Below, piece after piece: positions 6,133 through 13,540 of a stretch of 13,851 bases of DNA. The translations under genes were made by a program, and so were the position numbers. Source of the DNA: Clostridiales bacterium UBA1381 (GTDB taxonomy: Bacteria; Bacillota; Clostridia; UBA1381); NCBI GenBank assembly GCA_002305435.1, contig DBQZ01000024.1:1-13851 (forward strand), in the 5' to 3' direction. Each line of letters begins with the position of its first letter. The first letter of the stretch is position 1. A model generated the notes under the pieces. The model was not told the origin of the DNA, made no database searches, and saw nothing but the letters and a program-made list of their open reading frames with translations.

Positions 6133-7941
6133 TTATACAAGCGCATCCGCATTATTAAATATCCTCTGTGCCATTATTATCGCCTGCTCACGTGTTGCGC
6201 TTGCATATCCCGACTCCTCCTGCTGTGCAGTAGTGTTCTTCGGGGCGAAATGCGTCTCGTCAACGCCCTTTATTATCCCGTGCAGCGACATATAATAAAC
6301 AGAAGCCCTTGCCCAGTCGGATATATCTTTGTCGTCTGCAAACGGTACCGCCCCTTCTGTATTCATGGGATAATTAGCGTCGGTCGCCAATGTCCAGCCG
6401 TCGAAATTGTGCTTCTTTATAACCCTGCAAAGCATCGTCGCAAGCTGCTCACGTGTTATAAAACTCGACGGCTCAAATGTCGTATCCGACGTTCCGTTCG
6501 TTATATCAAGGCTCGACGCTTTCTTAATTGCATCCTCGTTTGGATCTCCGGCTATGTCAACAAACGGGCAGTCCGCAGGAAGCGGCGTCTGCGTATTCGA
6601 GAGTACGTCGTAGAGCTTCAGCGCAATCGCTGCAAATTCGCCGCGGTTTACTTTTTGTGTAAGGTCAATGTTCGTCATAGCTTCCGGGATGAGGTTGTTT
6701 GCATATGCAAGCTCAAGCTCCGCCGCTGCCCAGTCGGACACCTTCGCCCCGAATGAGGTCTCTCCGGAAACGGCAGGCGTTTCATTTGCCGGGGTATCGG
6801 AAACCTGCGACTCGGTGGGAACCATTACGCCGTCCATCAGTACCGCAGGCTCGCTTTTAGTACCCGCCGTGATAAATCCAAGCTGGCCGTAAAAGTTGTC
6901 TCCGTAAGTCCAGAGAATACCGCCTGTCTTTATTACTGCTGTGTAACTGTCTCCTGAGGAGACGTAAGCGACGTTATCCATCGTCTTCGTAGGTACATCT
7001 ACGTATTCTCCGTCTTCAATGCCCAATTCTCCATCGAAATTGCTTCCCCAGCCCCAGAGGCTGCCGTCCGTTTTTATGGCTGACGTATGGCTGAAGCCTA
7101 CAGAGACGGTTTCTGTATTGTCCATTACCTGTATGGGCGTTGACTTATTCTCCGTTGTACCTATACCGAGCTGGGCTGCGCTGTTATTGCCCCAAACCCA
7201 GAGGCTGCCGTCTGTTTTTACGGCTGCCATATTCTTATAAAGTCCCGCTGATACGCTGTCAACGTTATCCATTATCTTTACGGGTGTATTTTTGGCTTCG
7301 TTCGTGCCATCGCCAAGCTGGCCGCATTCATTGTCTCCCCATGTCCAGAGAGTACCGTCCGTTTTTATAGCCGCTGTATTTTCAAATCCTGCTGAAACAG
7401 CAGCTACGTTATCCATTATTTTTACAGGACTATATCTACTCTCGTTCGTGCCGTCGCCAAGCTGGCCGTGTTCATTATCCCCCCAAGCCCAGAGGCTGCC
7501 GTCGGTTGTTATTGCCATCATATGGCCGTACCCCACTGAAACAGCAGCTACGTTATCCATTATTTTTATAGGAGTAACAGCATCAAAAACTTCTTTATTC
7601 CCGACCTGTCCGTACATATTGTCACCGCAAGTCCAGAGAGTACCGTCTGTTTTAATTATGGCTGTATTAAATTCCCCTACCGAAACGGACGCTACATTGT
7701 CCATTATCTTTACAGGAGTAGACTTGTCTTCGTTTGTGCCATCGCCGAGCTGACCCCATGGGTTATTGCCCCAAGCCCAAAGGCTGCCGTCTGTTTTTAT
7801 TGCTGCTGTATGGCTGTCGCCTGTTGAAATTGTCTGATTCACCCCGACTTTTCCCATATCGTACGCCGACACCGGCAGAGCTGCCAGCAGTGATGCAGAA
7901 ATACATACCGCCGTAAATAAGCTTAAAATTCTTTTCTTCAT
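6133..7941 (-). CDS. Exported seven-bladed RCC1-like propeller with SLH surface anchor
   Basis: This encodes a 602-residue surface protein. A signal peptide (1-26, cleavage after VSA) is followed by seven RCC1-type repeats of about 48 residues (51-371), a short linker (372-397) rich in P, T, S and E, and S-layer homology domains to the C terminus. The SLH part is at about 398-450, 455-510 and 530-600, with FVDI, TREQLATMLCRV and TREQAIIMAQRI motifs. Each RCC1 repeat reads about DGSLWxWGxNxxGQLGDGTNE, then TPVKIMDNV and VSVG. Seven is the number needed to close a propeller. SLH domains bind secondary cell-wall polymer, so the propeller is displayed on the surface; its ligand is unknown. The start at 7941 was chosen for AGGAGG 8 bases upstream and the signal peptide; a GTG at 8004 in frame lies in the conserved leader. 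It is the last gene of the three-gene surface set. The signal peptide shares LSLFTAV/ISLFTAV with the GH43 protein. Confidence 0.9.
   Translation of the reverse strand: MKKRILSLFTAVCISASLLAALPVSAYDMGKVGVNQTISTGDSHTAAIKTDGSLWAWGNNPWGQLGDGTNEDKSTPVKIMDNVASVSVGEFNTAIIKTDGTLWTCGDNMYGQVGNKEVFDAVTPIKIMDNVAAVSVGYGHMMAITTDGSLWAWGDNEHGQLGDGTNESRYSPVKIMDNVAAVSAGFENTAAIKTDGTLWTWGDNECGQLGDGTNEAKNTPVKIMDNVDSVSAGLYKNMAAVKTDGSLWVWGNNSAAQLGIGTTENKSTPIQVMDNTETVSVGFSHTSAIKTDGSLWGWGSNFDGELGIEDGEYVDVPTKTMDNVAYVSSGDSYTAVIKTGGILWTYGDNFYGQLGFITAGTKSEPAVLMDGVMVPTESQVSDTPANETPAVSGETSFGAKVSDWAAAELELAYANNLIPEAMTNIDLTQKVNRGEFAAIALKLYDVLSNTQTPLPADCPFVDIAGDPNEDAIKKASSLDITNGTSDTTFEPSSFITREQLATMLCRVIKKHNFDGWTLATDANYPMNTEGAVPFADDKDISDWARASVYYMSLHGIIKGVDETHFAPKNTTAQQEESGYASATREQAIIMAQRIFNNADALV
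6829..7791 (-). repeat. Tandem RCC1-coding repeats, seven units of about 140-150 bp
   Basis: Seven in-frame units are recognisable at DNA level. The plus strand shows recurring stretches such as ccagaggctgccgtc and acgttatccattat. Middle units are the most alike and the last two the most divergent. Such tandem similarity could allow change in blade number by recombination. Confidence 0.85.
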
Positions 7942-8002
7942 TGCATATTCCTCCTTTTTATCTTTACCTTGAGTTCCCCAGTTATTACATATTTTCACCC
8001 CC
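7942..8002 (-). promoter_or_regulatory. Conserved leader A, upstream of the RCC1-SLH gene
   Basis: The minus-strand sequence from GGGGGTGAAAATATGTAATA through the AGGAGG ribosome binding site to ATG AAG AAA A is nearly identical to that before the CHAP gene (11158-11220). I see one substitution and one 2-base indel over about 70 bases. The match ends at the 5' G run and by the fourth codon. It resembles no riboswitch I recognise, and no strong hairpin is evident. It may be a regulatory 5' UTR, a translation enhancer, or the trace of a duplication. Confidence 0.7.
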
Positions 8003-8034
8003 ACGCATATAATATGACAATTTGAAAATTGTTT

Positions 8035-11000
8035 TTATGCAGAATAGTATTCACATTTTGGCGTCATACCTGAAATACTGTCCCATAGCATTATTTTTAT
8101 ATTGTTTTCTCTTTTTAAAGTATGATCCATTGGTATTTCCTGCAAACCTGGGGTATCAAAGTTTATATCCCTTGTCTTTACACTTATTAAAGTTCCATCT
8201 GTATCATATACCGCAAAAATCATTGTATATATTCCGGGTTCAGCCGCAGTAACAATCACGCAGGAACTATCGTCATCATATTTAATGCTGTACATATACT
8301 CAATAGGTGTTGCTTCGTAATTAGCCGTATACGTAGCAATTCCGTTTACTTCTCTTATTACAGGTTCCCAGCCTATAAAAGTATATGTATATTCGCTATC
8401 GGCAGGTCTTGTAGGGATAGGTCCGTAATATTTAGGAGTTTCTCCTACAGGATAATAACTGCTTTGCAAAATGCTGTTATCATAATTTACAAATGAAATA
8501 AGATATTCAGCAGGATTGTTTTTAGTCCATTTTGCATAGTATGTCTTATTTCCGGTATCGGTTTCGGATATTGTAGTCACAGCCGTTCCGGTGCATTCTG
8601 CATTATCATACCAGCCCTCAAATGTATAGCCTTCTTTTGTTACATCTGTAGGTAATGCTGTCCCTATACCATAAGTATAACTTGTAACAATATCATTGTT
8701 TATATTGCCGCCATCCGTATTATATTCTATGCCGTATATACGTGCCGTTTTTGTAAATTGTGCCGTATATATCATATTACTATTTGCTGCTGAAAGAACT
8801 GGACTCCAGCCGCTGAATGTATATGTATAACATTCATCCTGAGCTTTTTCAGGTGTAGTCTCAGTATAAGATGGAATATCACCTGCTGTTACTATCTTGC
8901 TTTGAAGAAGCATGCCATCGTAATTTACAAATCGTATTTCATATCCAACCGGTTCAATTTTTATCCATTTTGCATAGTATGTCTTATTTCCGGTATCGGT
9001 TTCGGATATTGCAGTTACAGCTGTTCCAGTGCATTCCGCATTATCATACCAGCCCCCAAATATATAGCCGCCTTCTTTTGTTACATCAGTTGGTAATGCT
9101 ATCCCCTCTCCAGATGTGTAGCTCGTGATATTACCGCTGTTTATAGTGCCGCCGTTGGAATAAAATGTTATAGTATAAGTTTCAGGAGTAGGGGTAGGTT
9201 CTATTAATGTTGTTTTAATAATGTTAAACTCTTGAGCAAACCAATCCTGACCACGTCCCCATAGTTCAATATTAAATGTTTCTGATGACATATCAATCAT
9301 GTTGTCTGATGTATACACTGGGTTTATATAATAAGCATCATACATATAGTGTATAAAAAATCTTTGATTTATATTTCCTGTGTACGTATTATTAGCAAAT
9401 ACATTTGTACCAGACTCTATAGAAGCATCAGTCACATCCATATAAGAATTATCATGCACATTTTCAATTGTATAACTTCCATCAATACATTTTACAAAAT
9501 GCCATTTTTGATTATTAGTTTCTTTTAATTCCTGTGCATTTATATTGTTATTATTAGAATAATCATTTGTTAAATATAATCCTGAAGTTTGATGTTGAAT
9601 ATATGCATAAAAATCATTACCTAAATCTTCAGGCATTACTCCGTCTACATCAAGTCGTATTATGTCAAACTCTTGAGGACTCCAATCATCCCCTCTTCCC
9701 CATAATTTTAGGTTCAAATCAGATCCTATATCAATCATGTGATCGGTTGTATGTGCCGGCCTTATATAATAAGCATCATACATTCTATAGATAAAAAATC
9801 TTTGATTTTCTGCACCAGTGTGTGTTGCGCATGAATAAATATTAGTTCCATCATCTGTATAGTTTCCCCATACATCCATGTAACCATCGTCATATACACT
9901 TCTAATTATATAGCTTCCATCAGATTGCCTTATAAAATTCCACAGCTGTCTATCGTCTCCTGAGAGTTTTTCACCTGCTATGTTATTACTCTGATTTGTT
10001 AAATATGTATCTGTACCTTGATGATGTATATATGCATAGAAATTTTCACCTAAATTACTTTTGTCTACAATTTTAAATGTAATCCCAGTAGTATCAATAC
10101 TTCCCGATCCATTATATACCGAAAAATATGAATAATAATTTCCTGTTCCTAATGTTGATGCTGGAATAGTAAATGTGGGGTCACATTGTTCAGTGATAAG
10201 TCTTGTTGAAGAATTTTCATCATAACGATCTATTCCAATAACCTGTCCTTTTGCACAAATAGTTGATACTGAAATAGATACATTATCTTCAATTATGTAA
10301 GTATCGCGAGCCGATGATACGTCTGAAAATCCGGGCGCACCAACAATCGAAAATGTAATGCCCTGCGAATCTGTACCTCCAGCCGAATTACTGGCTGTTA
10401 TCCATGCATAATAATCACCATAGCCTAACGATGCTGCTGAAACAGAATATGTTCCATTTAAAGCTGTTGATATTACTTCTTCCCATGTATCCTGTTTGCG
10501 TACACTCATATAAAAGTTAGTTGCATTGTCTGCATGAGGTGTTAATTCTATTGTGTCTTGTATGTCATACCATATTTGATTTTTGTTTAAGTATACATTT
10601 GTTGGAGGAGTTACCGCAACATAAGCCGGTCTACAATAGCCATGTATTTCGCTATCATTTAATGAGTATGTTCTTGTATTAACCATATTGGATGTATTTC
10701 CTTCAATTGTGTATACATTGCTGCTATCTGAGCCAGTAACTAATCCTATATGTTTCTCATCGTTTGCATATTTGAAAATAACCAAATCACCTCGTTGAGG
10801 CGTGGTTGTACCTCTTTCGTAATATCTTCCTCTGTTGGAAAACCAATTTTTCATTGAATTATTGGCATTGTAGCAGCTAAAAGACGTAGGAATCACATCA
10901 CTGCCTATCCCTGCTTGTCTTGCACACCATACTATAAATGCCGCACACCATGACTGTCCTTGCATAGAGCTGTAACCAAGCTCATCCCAATACTTTACTA

Positions 11001-11157
11001 TATTATTACCTGTTTCTCTTGTTCCCAGTTCTCCGGTAGCCACCATTATTATATCATCCGCAGTCCCCGCAGCATATACTGTGTTGAATATAAAATTTGG
11101 GATATATGAAACAGATAGCATAATTAATACTATTAGAACGCTTATTTTTTTCTTCAT
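8035..11157 (-). CDS. Secreted CHAP-like hydrolase with ricin-type lectin and InlB/Flg_new repeats
   Basis: This encodes a 1040-residue exported protein. A signal peptide (1-29/30) is followed by a CHAP/NlpC-P60-like amidase domain (about 31-178) with probable catalytic C71 (QSWCAAF), H136 (EKHIGLV) and E152 (TIEGNTS). RGDLVIFKY (122-130) is also typical of CHAP. Two Ig-like beta domains follow (about 187-272, 274-365). Then come two ricin B-type trefoils (369-503, 512-649) with Q-x-W/F signatures (RQLW, NQRF, PQEF; NQKW, NQRF, AQEF). A PTPTP linker leads to two copies of a paired InlB/Flg_new-like repeat (660-803, 806-948; motif FxGWYDNAECTGTAV). A C-terminal domain (955-1040) resembles the GH43 protein's end. 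Expected activity is cleavage of a peptidoglycan amide bond, with lectin targeting (family knowledge plus inference). AGGAGG precedes ATG. The DNA is clearly more A+T-rich than its neighbours. Confidence 0.88.
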   Translation of the reverse strand: MKKKISVLIVLIMLSVSYIPNFIFNTVYAAGTADDIIMVATGELGTRETGNNIVKYWDELGYSSMQGQSWCAAFIVWCARQAGIGSDVIPTSFSCYNANNSMKNWFSNRGRYYERGTTTPQRGDLVIFKYANDEKHIGLVTGSDSSNVYTIEGNTSNMVNTRTYSLNDSEIHGYCRPAYVAVTPPTNVYLNKNQIWYDIQDTIELTPHADNATNFYMSVRKQDTWEEVISTALNGTYSVSAASLGYGDYYAWITASNSAGGTDSQGITFSIVGAPGFSDVSSARDTYIIEDNVSISVSTICAKGQVIGIDRYDENSSTRLITEQCDPTFTIPASTLGTGNYYSYFSVYNGSGSIDTTGITFKIVDKSNLGENFYAYIHHQGTDTYLTNQSNNIAGEKLSGDDRQLWNFIRQSDGSYIIRSVYDDGYMDVWGNYTDDGTNIYSCATHTGAENQRFFIYRMYDAYYIRPAHTTDHMIDIGSDLNLKLWGRGDDWSPQEFDIIRLDVDGVMPEDLGNDFYAYIQHQTSGLYLTNDYSNNNNINAQELKETNNQKWHFVKCIDGSYTIENVHDNSYMDVTDASIESGTNVFANNTYTGNINQRFFIHYMYDAYYINPVYTSDNMIDMSSETFNIELWGRGQDWFAQEFNIIKTTLIEPTPTPETYTITFYSNGGTINSGNITSYTSGEGIALPTDVTKEGGYIFGGWYDNAECTGTAVTAISETDTGNKTYYAKWIKIEPVGYEIRFVNYDGMLLQSKIVTAGDIPSYTETTPEKAQDECYTYTFSGWSPVLSAANSNMIYTAQFTKTARIYGIEYNTDGGNINNDIVTSYTYGIGTALPTDVTKEGYTFEGWYDNAECTGTAVTTISETDTGNKTYYAKWTKNNPAEYLISFVNYDNSILQSSYYPVGETPKYYGPIPTRPADSEYTYTFIGWEPVIREVNGIATYTANYEATPIEYMYSIKYDDDSSCVIVTAAEPGIYTMIFAVYDTDGTLISVKTRDINFDTPGLQEIPMDHTLKRENNIKIMLWDSISGMTPKCEYYSA
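8314..9180 (-). repeat. 438-bp internal duplication in the CHAP gene
   Basis: Two tandem units with a period of about 438 bp (146 codons) encode the paired InlB/Flg_new modules. The best conserved part is roughly 8527-8670 against 8965-9111, where runs such as tttgcatagtatgtcttatt are identical. The intervening half-unit is much more diverged, so the similarity is not uniform along the unit. Confidence 0.8.
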
Positions 11158-11220
11158 TGCATATTCCTCCTTTTTATCTTTACCTTGAGTTATCCCCGGT
11201 TATTACATATTTTCACCCCC
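11158..11220 (-). promoter_or_regulatory. Conserved leader B, upstream of the CHAP gene
   Basis: This is almost the same sequence as leader A (7942-8002), including the AGGAGG ribosome binding site and the first bases of the coding region. It starts about 8 bases past the stop of the 191-residue exported-protein gene, so it fills the intergenic gap. Neither copy contains a convincing -35/-10 pair, so a role in translation or mRNA fate is likelier than a promoter. Confidence 0.7.
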
Positions 11221-11228
11221 CGAAGGCT

Positions 11229-11804
11229 TTACATGAAATATTCAGCGTCATCGCTTGCCCATGAGCTTCCCGAGCCTATAAATTCTATTCTTCCTCCGCT
11301 CTTGTATACTCTGTACTTATCAGCCCCATCTGCATATGCTGTTGCTGTAGCGCATACAAGATAGTAATCCCCTTTATCATAACAGGTGTATCTCATTTTG
11401 AACTTATAAACATCGCCGTTATACTTTTTATATTCTTCATCCTTTATAAGCTCAATTGCCCTTTCCGGCGTTATGTAGATTGAATTAAGATAATCGTTGT
11501 ATCTGTTTGCGGCTTCAGACTTAAGCCAATTTAACAATGAAATATCAGCTTCTGAGAGAGGATGCCATGCAAGGGTTTCCTCGCATACCTGGATTGCCTC
11601 AAGATACAGCCCTATCCTTATAAAATACTTTATCTGATCAACTTCCCTGATACAGTTGTAATATCCGGAAGCTACGTTGTATATCTCTGCATAATCCCCT
11701 TTGACAATTTCGTACGATTTCACGCTGGATAGTGATTCAGCTGCATTTGCCGTTACGGCAAACATCATCGAGCAAGCAAGAGCGCCTGCTATAAATTTCT
11801 TCAT
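11229..11804 (-). CDS. Small exported protein of unknown family
   Basis: This encodes a 191-residue protein with a clear signal peptide (1-21, cleavage after ANA). C11 lies inside the hydrophobic stretch and is not in a good lipobox. Residues 30-110 look helical (for example IYLEAIQV-like amphipathic segments around 60-100). The C-terminal part begins ITPERAIELIKDEEYKKYN (111-129). It then runs as beta strands (YKFKMRYTC, YYLVCATATAY, KYRVYKSGGRIEFIG), a layout reminiscent of PepSY-like domains; this is only a resemblance. Mature cysteines are C51, C74, C141 and C151, possibly two disulfides. An A-rich AAAGGGG sequence precedes ATG. It is the first of three exported-protein genes, 71 bp before the CHAP gene and 86 bp after the XRE gene, with no terminator seen on either side. 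It might be an inhibitor, folding factor or partner of the CHAP protein; nothing proves it. Confidence 0.8.
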   Translation of the reverse strand: MKKFIAGALACSMMFAVTANAAESLSSVKSYEIVKGDYAEIYNVASGYYNCIREVDQIKYFIRIGLYLEAIQVCEETLAWHPLSEADISLLNWLKSEAANRYNDYLNSIYITPERAIELIKDEEYKKYNGDVYKFKMRYTCYDKGDYYLVCATATAYADGADKYRVYKSGGRIEFIGSGSSWASDDAEYFM

Positions 11805-11890
11805 TTTTTGTTGCCCCTTTCTTTACTGTTTCTAATTTCTCGCATCATATCCACCCAATATATCCTTTTCACAAACCGCCTCCGCCATCC

Positions 11891-13327
11891 TTATCCCCCA
11901 AGTACCCCCTTCACGAACCGCTCCGTCTCCCTGTCGCCCAAAAGCAGCTGCTGCTCCTCAAGCGTCGTGAAGTAGTCGTATATCGAAGTTACCGTACTGC
12001 GTTCCCTAAACCCGAATGCAATCATACCATTTACCGGATGATTGTAGCAGTACGTCATGCTGTATTCGTTGTAGCACGCAAAGCTTATATTCGTGATGTT
12101 GAACCTGTCGTCGAGGATTTTGAGCTTGTATATCCCCTTTTGAATTGCATCGCAGAGCCGCCGTACCATAAGCTGCCTTACATCCGGATCAAACGGGTTG
12201 TAATATATCGAGGGGATCTCGGTTATCCTGCCCGTTTCCATAAACGCACGGAAGCCGTCCCTCGTGCAGAAGCTCACCTCCGGCTTTCTCTGCATACCGC
12301 GGCGGTATCTGTCTATCCTGTCAATCAGAAGCTCGACCGCCTTATCCACGTTCGGCAGATCAAACCGTGCGTACTTGTTTACTATATTTTCATCAAGAAA
12401 CGGGAATAGGCACGGGTCGGGCATTACCGAAAAATCCGGTATGATGTTCTCCTCCCCGTCTACGACATTGTCGTAATACGACAGAATATCAAGCGGCCCC
12501 GGAAGCGGCTGAACGTACCGGTCGCACATCTTCTTCATCTGGGCAAATATCTCCGCCTGCATCTTTATAAAATCCTCAAGCCCCGATATTATCGCCCTGC
12601 CAAACTCATACGAAACGATCATTGCATATTTTGTCGTTACGATAATGTTCGGGAAATTGCTGAACTGGTTTATATGGCTTTTGACATCGTCATAATAATA
12701 GTACGGCGAATAATCAGAGCCTGAGACTATAAGCGGCATAATTTCCTTTAGGATGTTAATGTTGTACGCATTATCGTGGTTTGCGCTTTTGTTGTCTATG
12801 CAGAATATATGCTCAACCGAAATCCTTTTGTCAGTATTCATCACCCTTACAAGATTCGACATAAGCTCCCGGCACCGTTCCGGCTGGGCTGCGACACGTA
12901 TGTACGGGGTGTCCATCTCGGCTTCCGCCGAAAGCATCACCCCAAGCAGGTTTACGATATTTACCCTGCCGTTTACGCACTCGACCTCCCGCTTCAGCTG
13001 GAGGGAGCTGTGATGATGCCAGTCGAACGGGTAAACGCTCGTGTTGTTTATGACGTGCAAAAGCTCCTCAACGTGCTTGCGTCTGAAATATATCGGCTCG
13101 CCGACCTTCGTTATCGCATAAGCCTCCCTGAGCTCCTCCGCCTCCTCGATTCCAAGAGCCATCATGCGGATTAGCTCCTCAAGGGAGGAATTGTCGGGCG
13201 GTTTGCTCTTGCCGTTGGCGTATTTCGTTATCGTAGTCCGCTTTAAAAATCCGAGCTTTTCAAGCTGGTATGCGGTTATATTTTTCTCCTCCATCAATCG
13301 TGTCAGCTTTTGTGCAAATATTGACAA
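11891..13327 (-). CDS. XRE-type regulator with large unrecognised C-terminal region, TTG start
   Basis: This encodes a 478-residue cytosolic protein. Residues 3-60 are a Cro/CI-type helix-turn-helix, with ITAYQLEKLGFLKRTTITKY as the core and NGKSKPP after it. The remaining 400 or so residues contain no membrane segment and no family I can name. They are rich in aromatic residues (for example YSPYYYYDD near 206) and look like a globular sensor or effector region. The start is TTG, chosen because GAGGGG lies 6 bases upstream and because the HTH needs residues before the first internal ATG (M12). Its promoter carries an inverted repeat suited to autoregulation. The next genes downstream encode the exported proteins; with no terminator seen in the 86-bp gap, read-through or control of that set is plausible. 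Codon use is more G+C-rich than in the CHAP gene. Confidence 0.85.
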   Translation of the reverse strand: MSIFAQKLTRLMEEKNITAYQLEKLGFLKRTTITKYANGKSKPPDNSSLEELIRMMALGIEEAEELREAYAITKVGEPIYFRRKHVEELLHVINNTSVYPFDWHHHSSLQLKREVECVNGRVNIVNLLGVMLSAEAEMDTPYIRVAAQPERCRELMSNLVRVMNTDKRISVEHIFCIDNKSANHDNAYNINILKEIMPLIVSGSDYSPYYYYDDVKSHINQFSNFPNIIVTTKYAMIVSYEFGRAIISGLEDFIKMQAEIFAQMKKMCDRYVQPLPGPLDILSYYDNVVDGEENIIPDFSVMPDPCLFPFLDENIVNKYARFDLPNVDKAVELLIDRIDRYRRGMQRKPEVSFCTRDGFRAFMETGRITEIPSIYYNPFDPDVRQLMVRRLCDAIQKGIYKLKILDDRFNITNISFACYNEYSMTYCYNHPVNGMIAFGFRERSTVTSIYDYFTTLEEQQLLLGDRETERFVKGVLGG

Positions 13328-13384
13328 ATTATTCCCCTCACAATCTGATTTTAATTCACACCATCACTGTATCTTAAATGTAGT

Positions 13385-13413
13385 ATACGAATATTTTACC
13401 ATTTTTTTCGTAT
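13385..13413. promoter_or_regulatory. Candidate operator: ATACGAA / TTCGTAT inverted repeat
   Basis: ATACGAA (13385-13391) and TTCGTAT (13407-13413) form a perfect 7-bp inverted repeat. The 15-bp spacer gives 22 bp centre to centre, about two helical turns. It overlaps the region of the -10 and the spacer of the XRE gene promoter, the usual place for autorepression by an XRE protein. Binding is inferred. Confidence 0.55.
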
Positions 13414-13421
13414 TATTTCAA
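13393..13421 (-). promoter_or_regulatory. Promoter of the XRE regulator
   Basis: On the minus strand the -35 is TTGAAA (13416-13421) and the -10 is TAAAAT (13393-13398), with a 17-bp spacer. This leaves a 5' UTR of about 60 bases before the TTG start. Confidence 0.75.
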
Positions 13422-13540
13422 TATGTGCAGATTTTTGTGCATTACTTTTTTGGTGGTAGTATCCCATTAAAAGGAAAACTCCGCCCAAACACTACCTCTG
13501 TAACCGCTACCGCCTCTATCCGACAAACCCCGTCCCCGCA

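Noticed and set aside
6829..7791. Tandem 150-bp units as a CRISPR or satellite array
   Set aside because: The units are in-frame coding repeats for RCC1 blades, with no constant repeat and unique spacer pattern.
7942..8002. Leader as a known riboswitch (c-di-GMP, SAM, cobalamin or similar)
   Set aside because: It is too short, with no conserved aptamer words and no strong helices.
7942..8004. Longer start (GTG at 8004) for the RCC1-SLH protein
   Set aside because: It would place 21 charged residues before the signal peptide and reads through the conserved leader. ATG at 7941 has an AGGAGG at good spacing.
8005..8034. Terminator between the CHAP and RCC1-SLH genes
   Set aside because: The only stem (ACAATT/AATTGT, around 8015-8032) is short and A/T-only, and on the minus strand it lacks a following U tract.
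11844..11874. Promoter TTGTGA-19-TATGAT before the small exported-protein gene
   Set aside because: The spacer is too long and the -35 is poor. It cannot be separated from chance, though some promoter here is possible.
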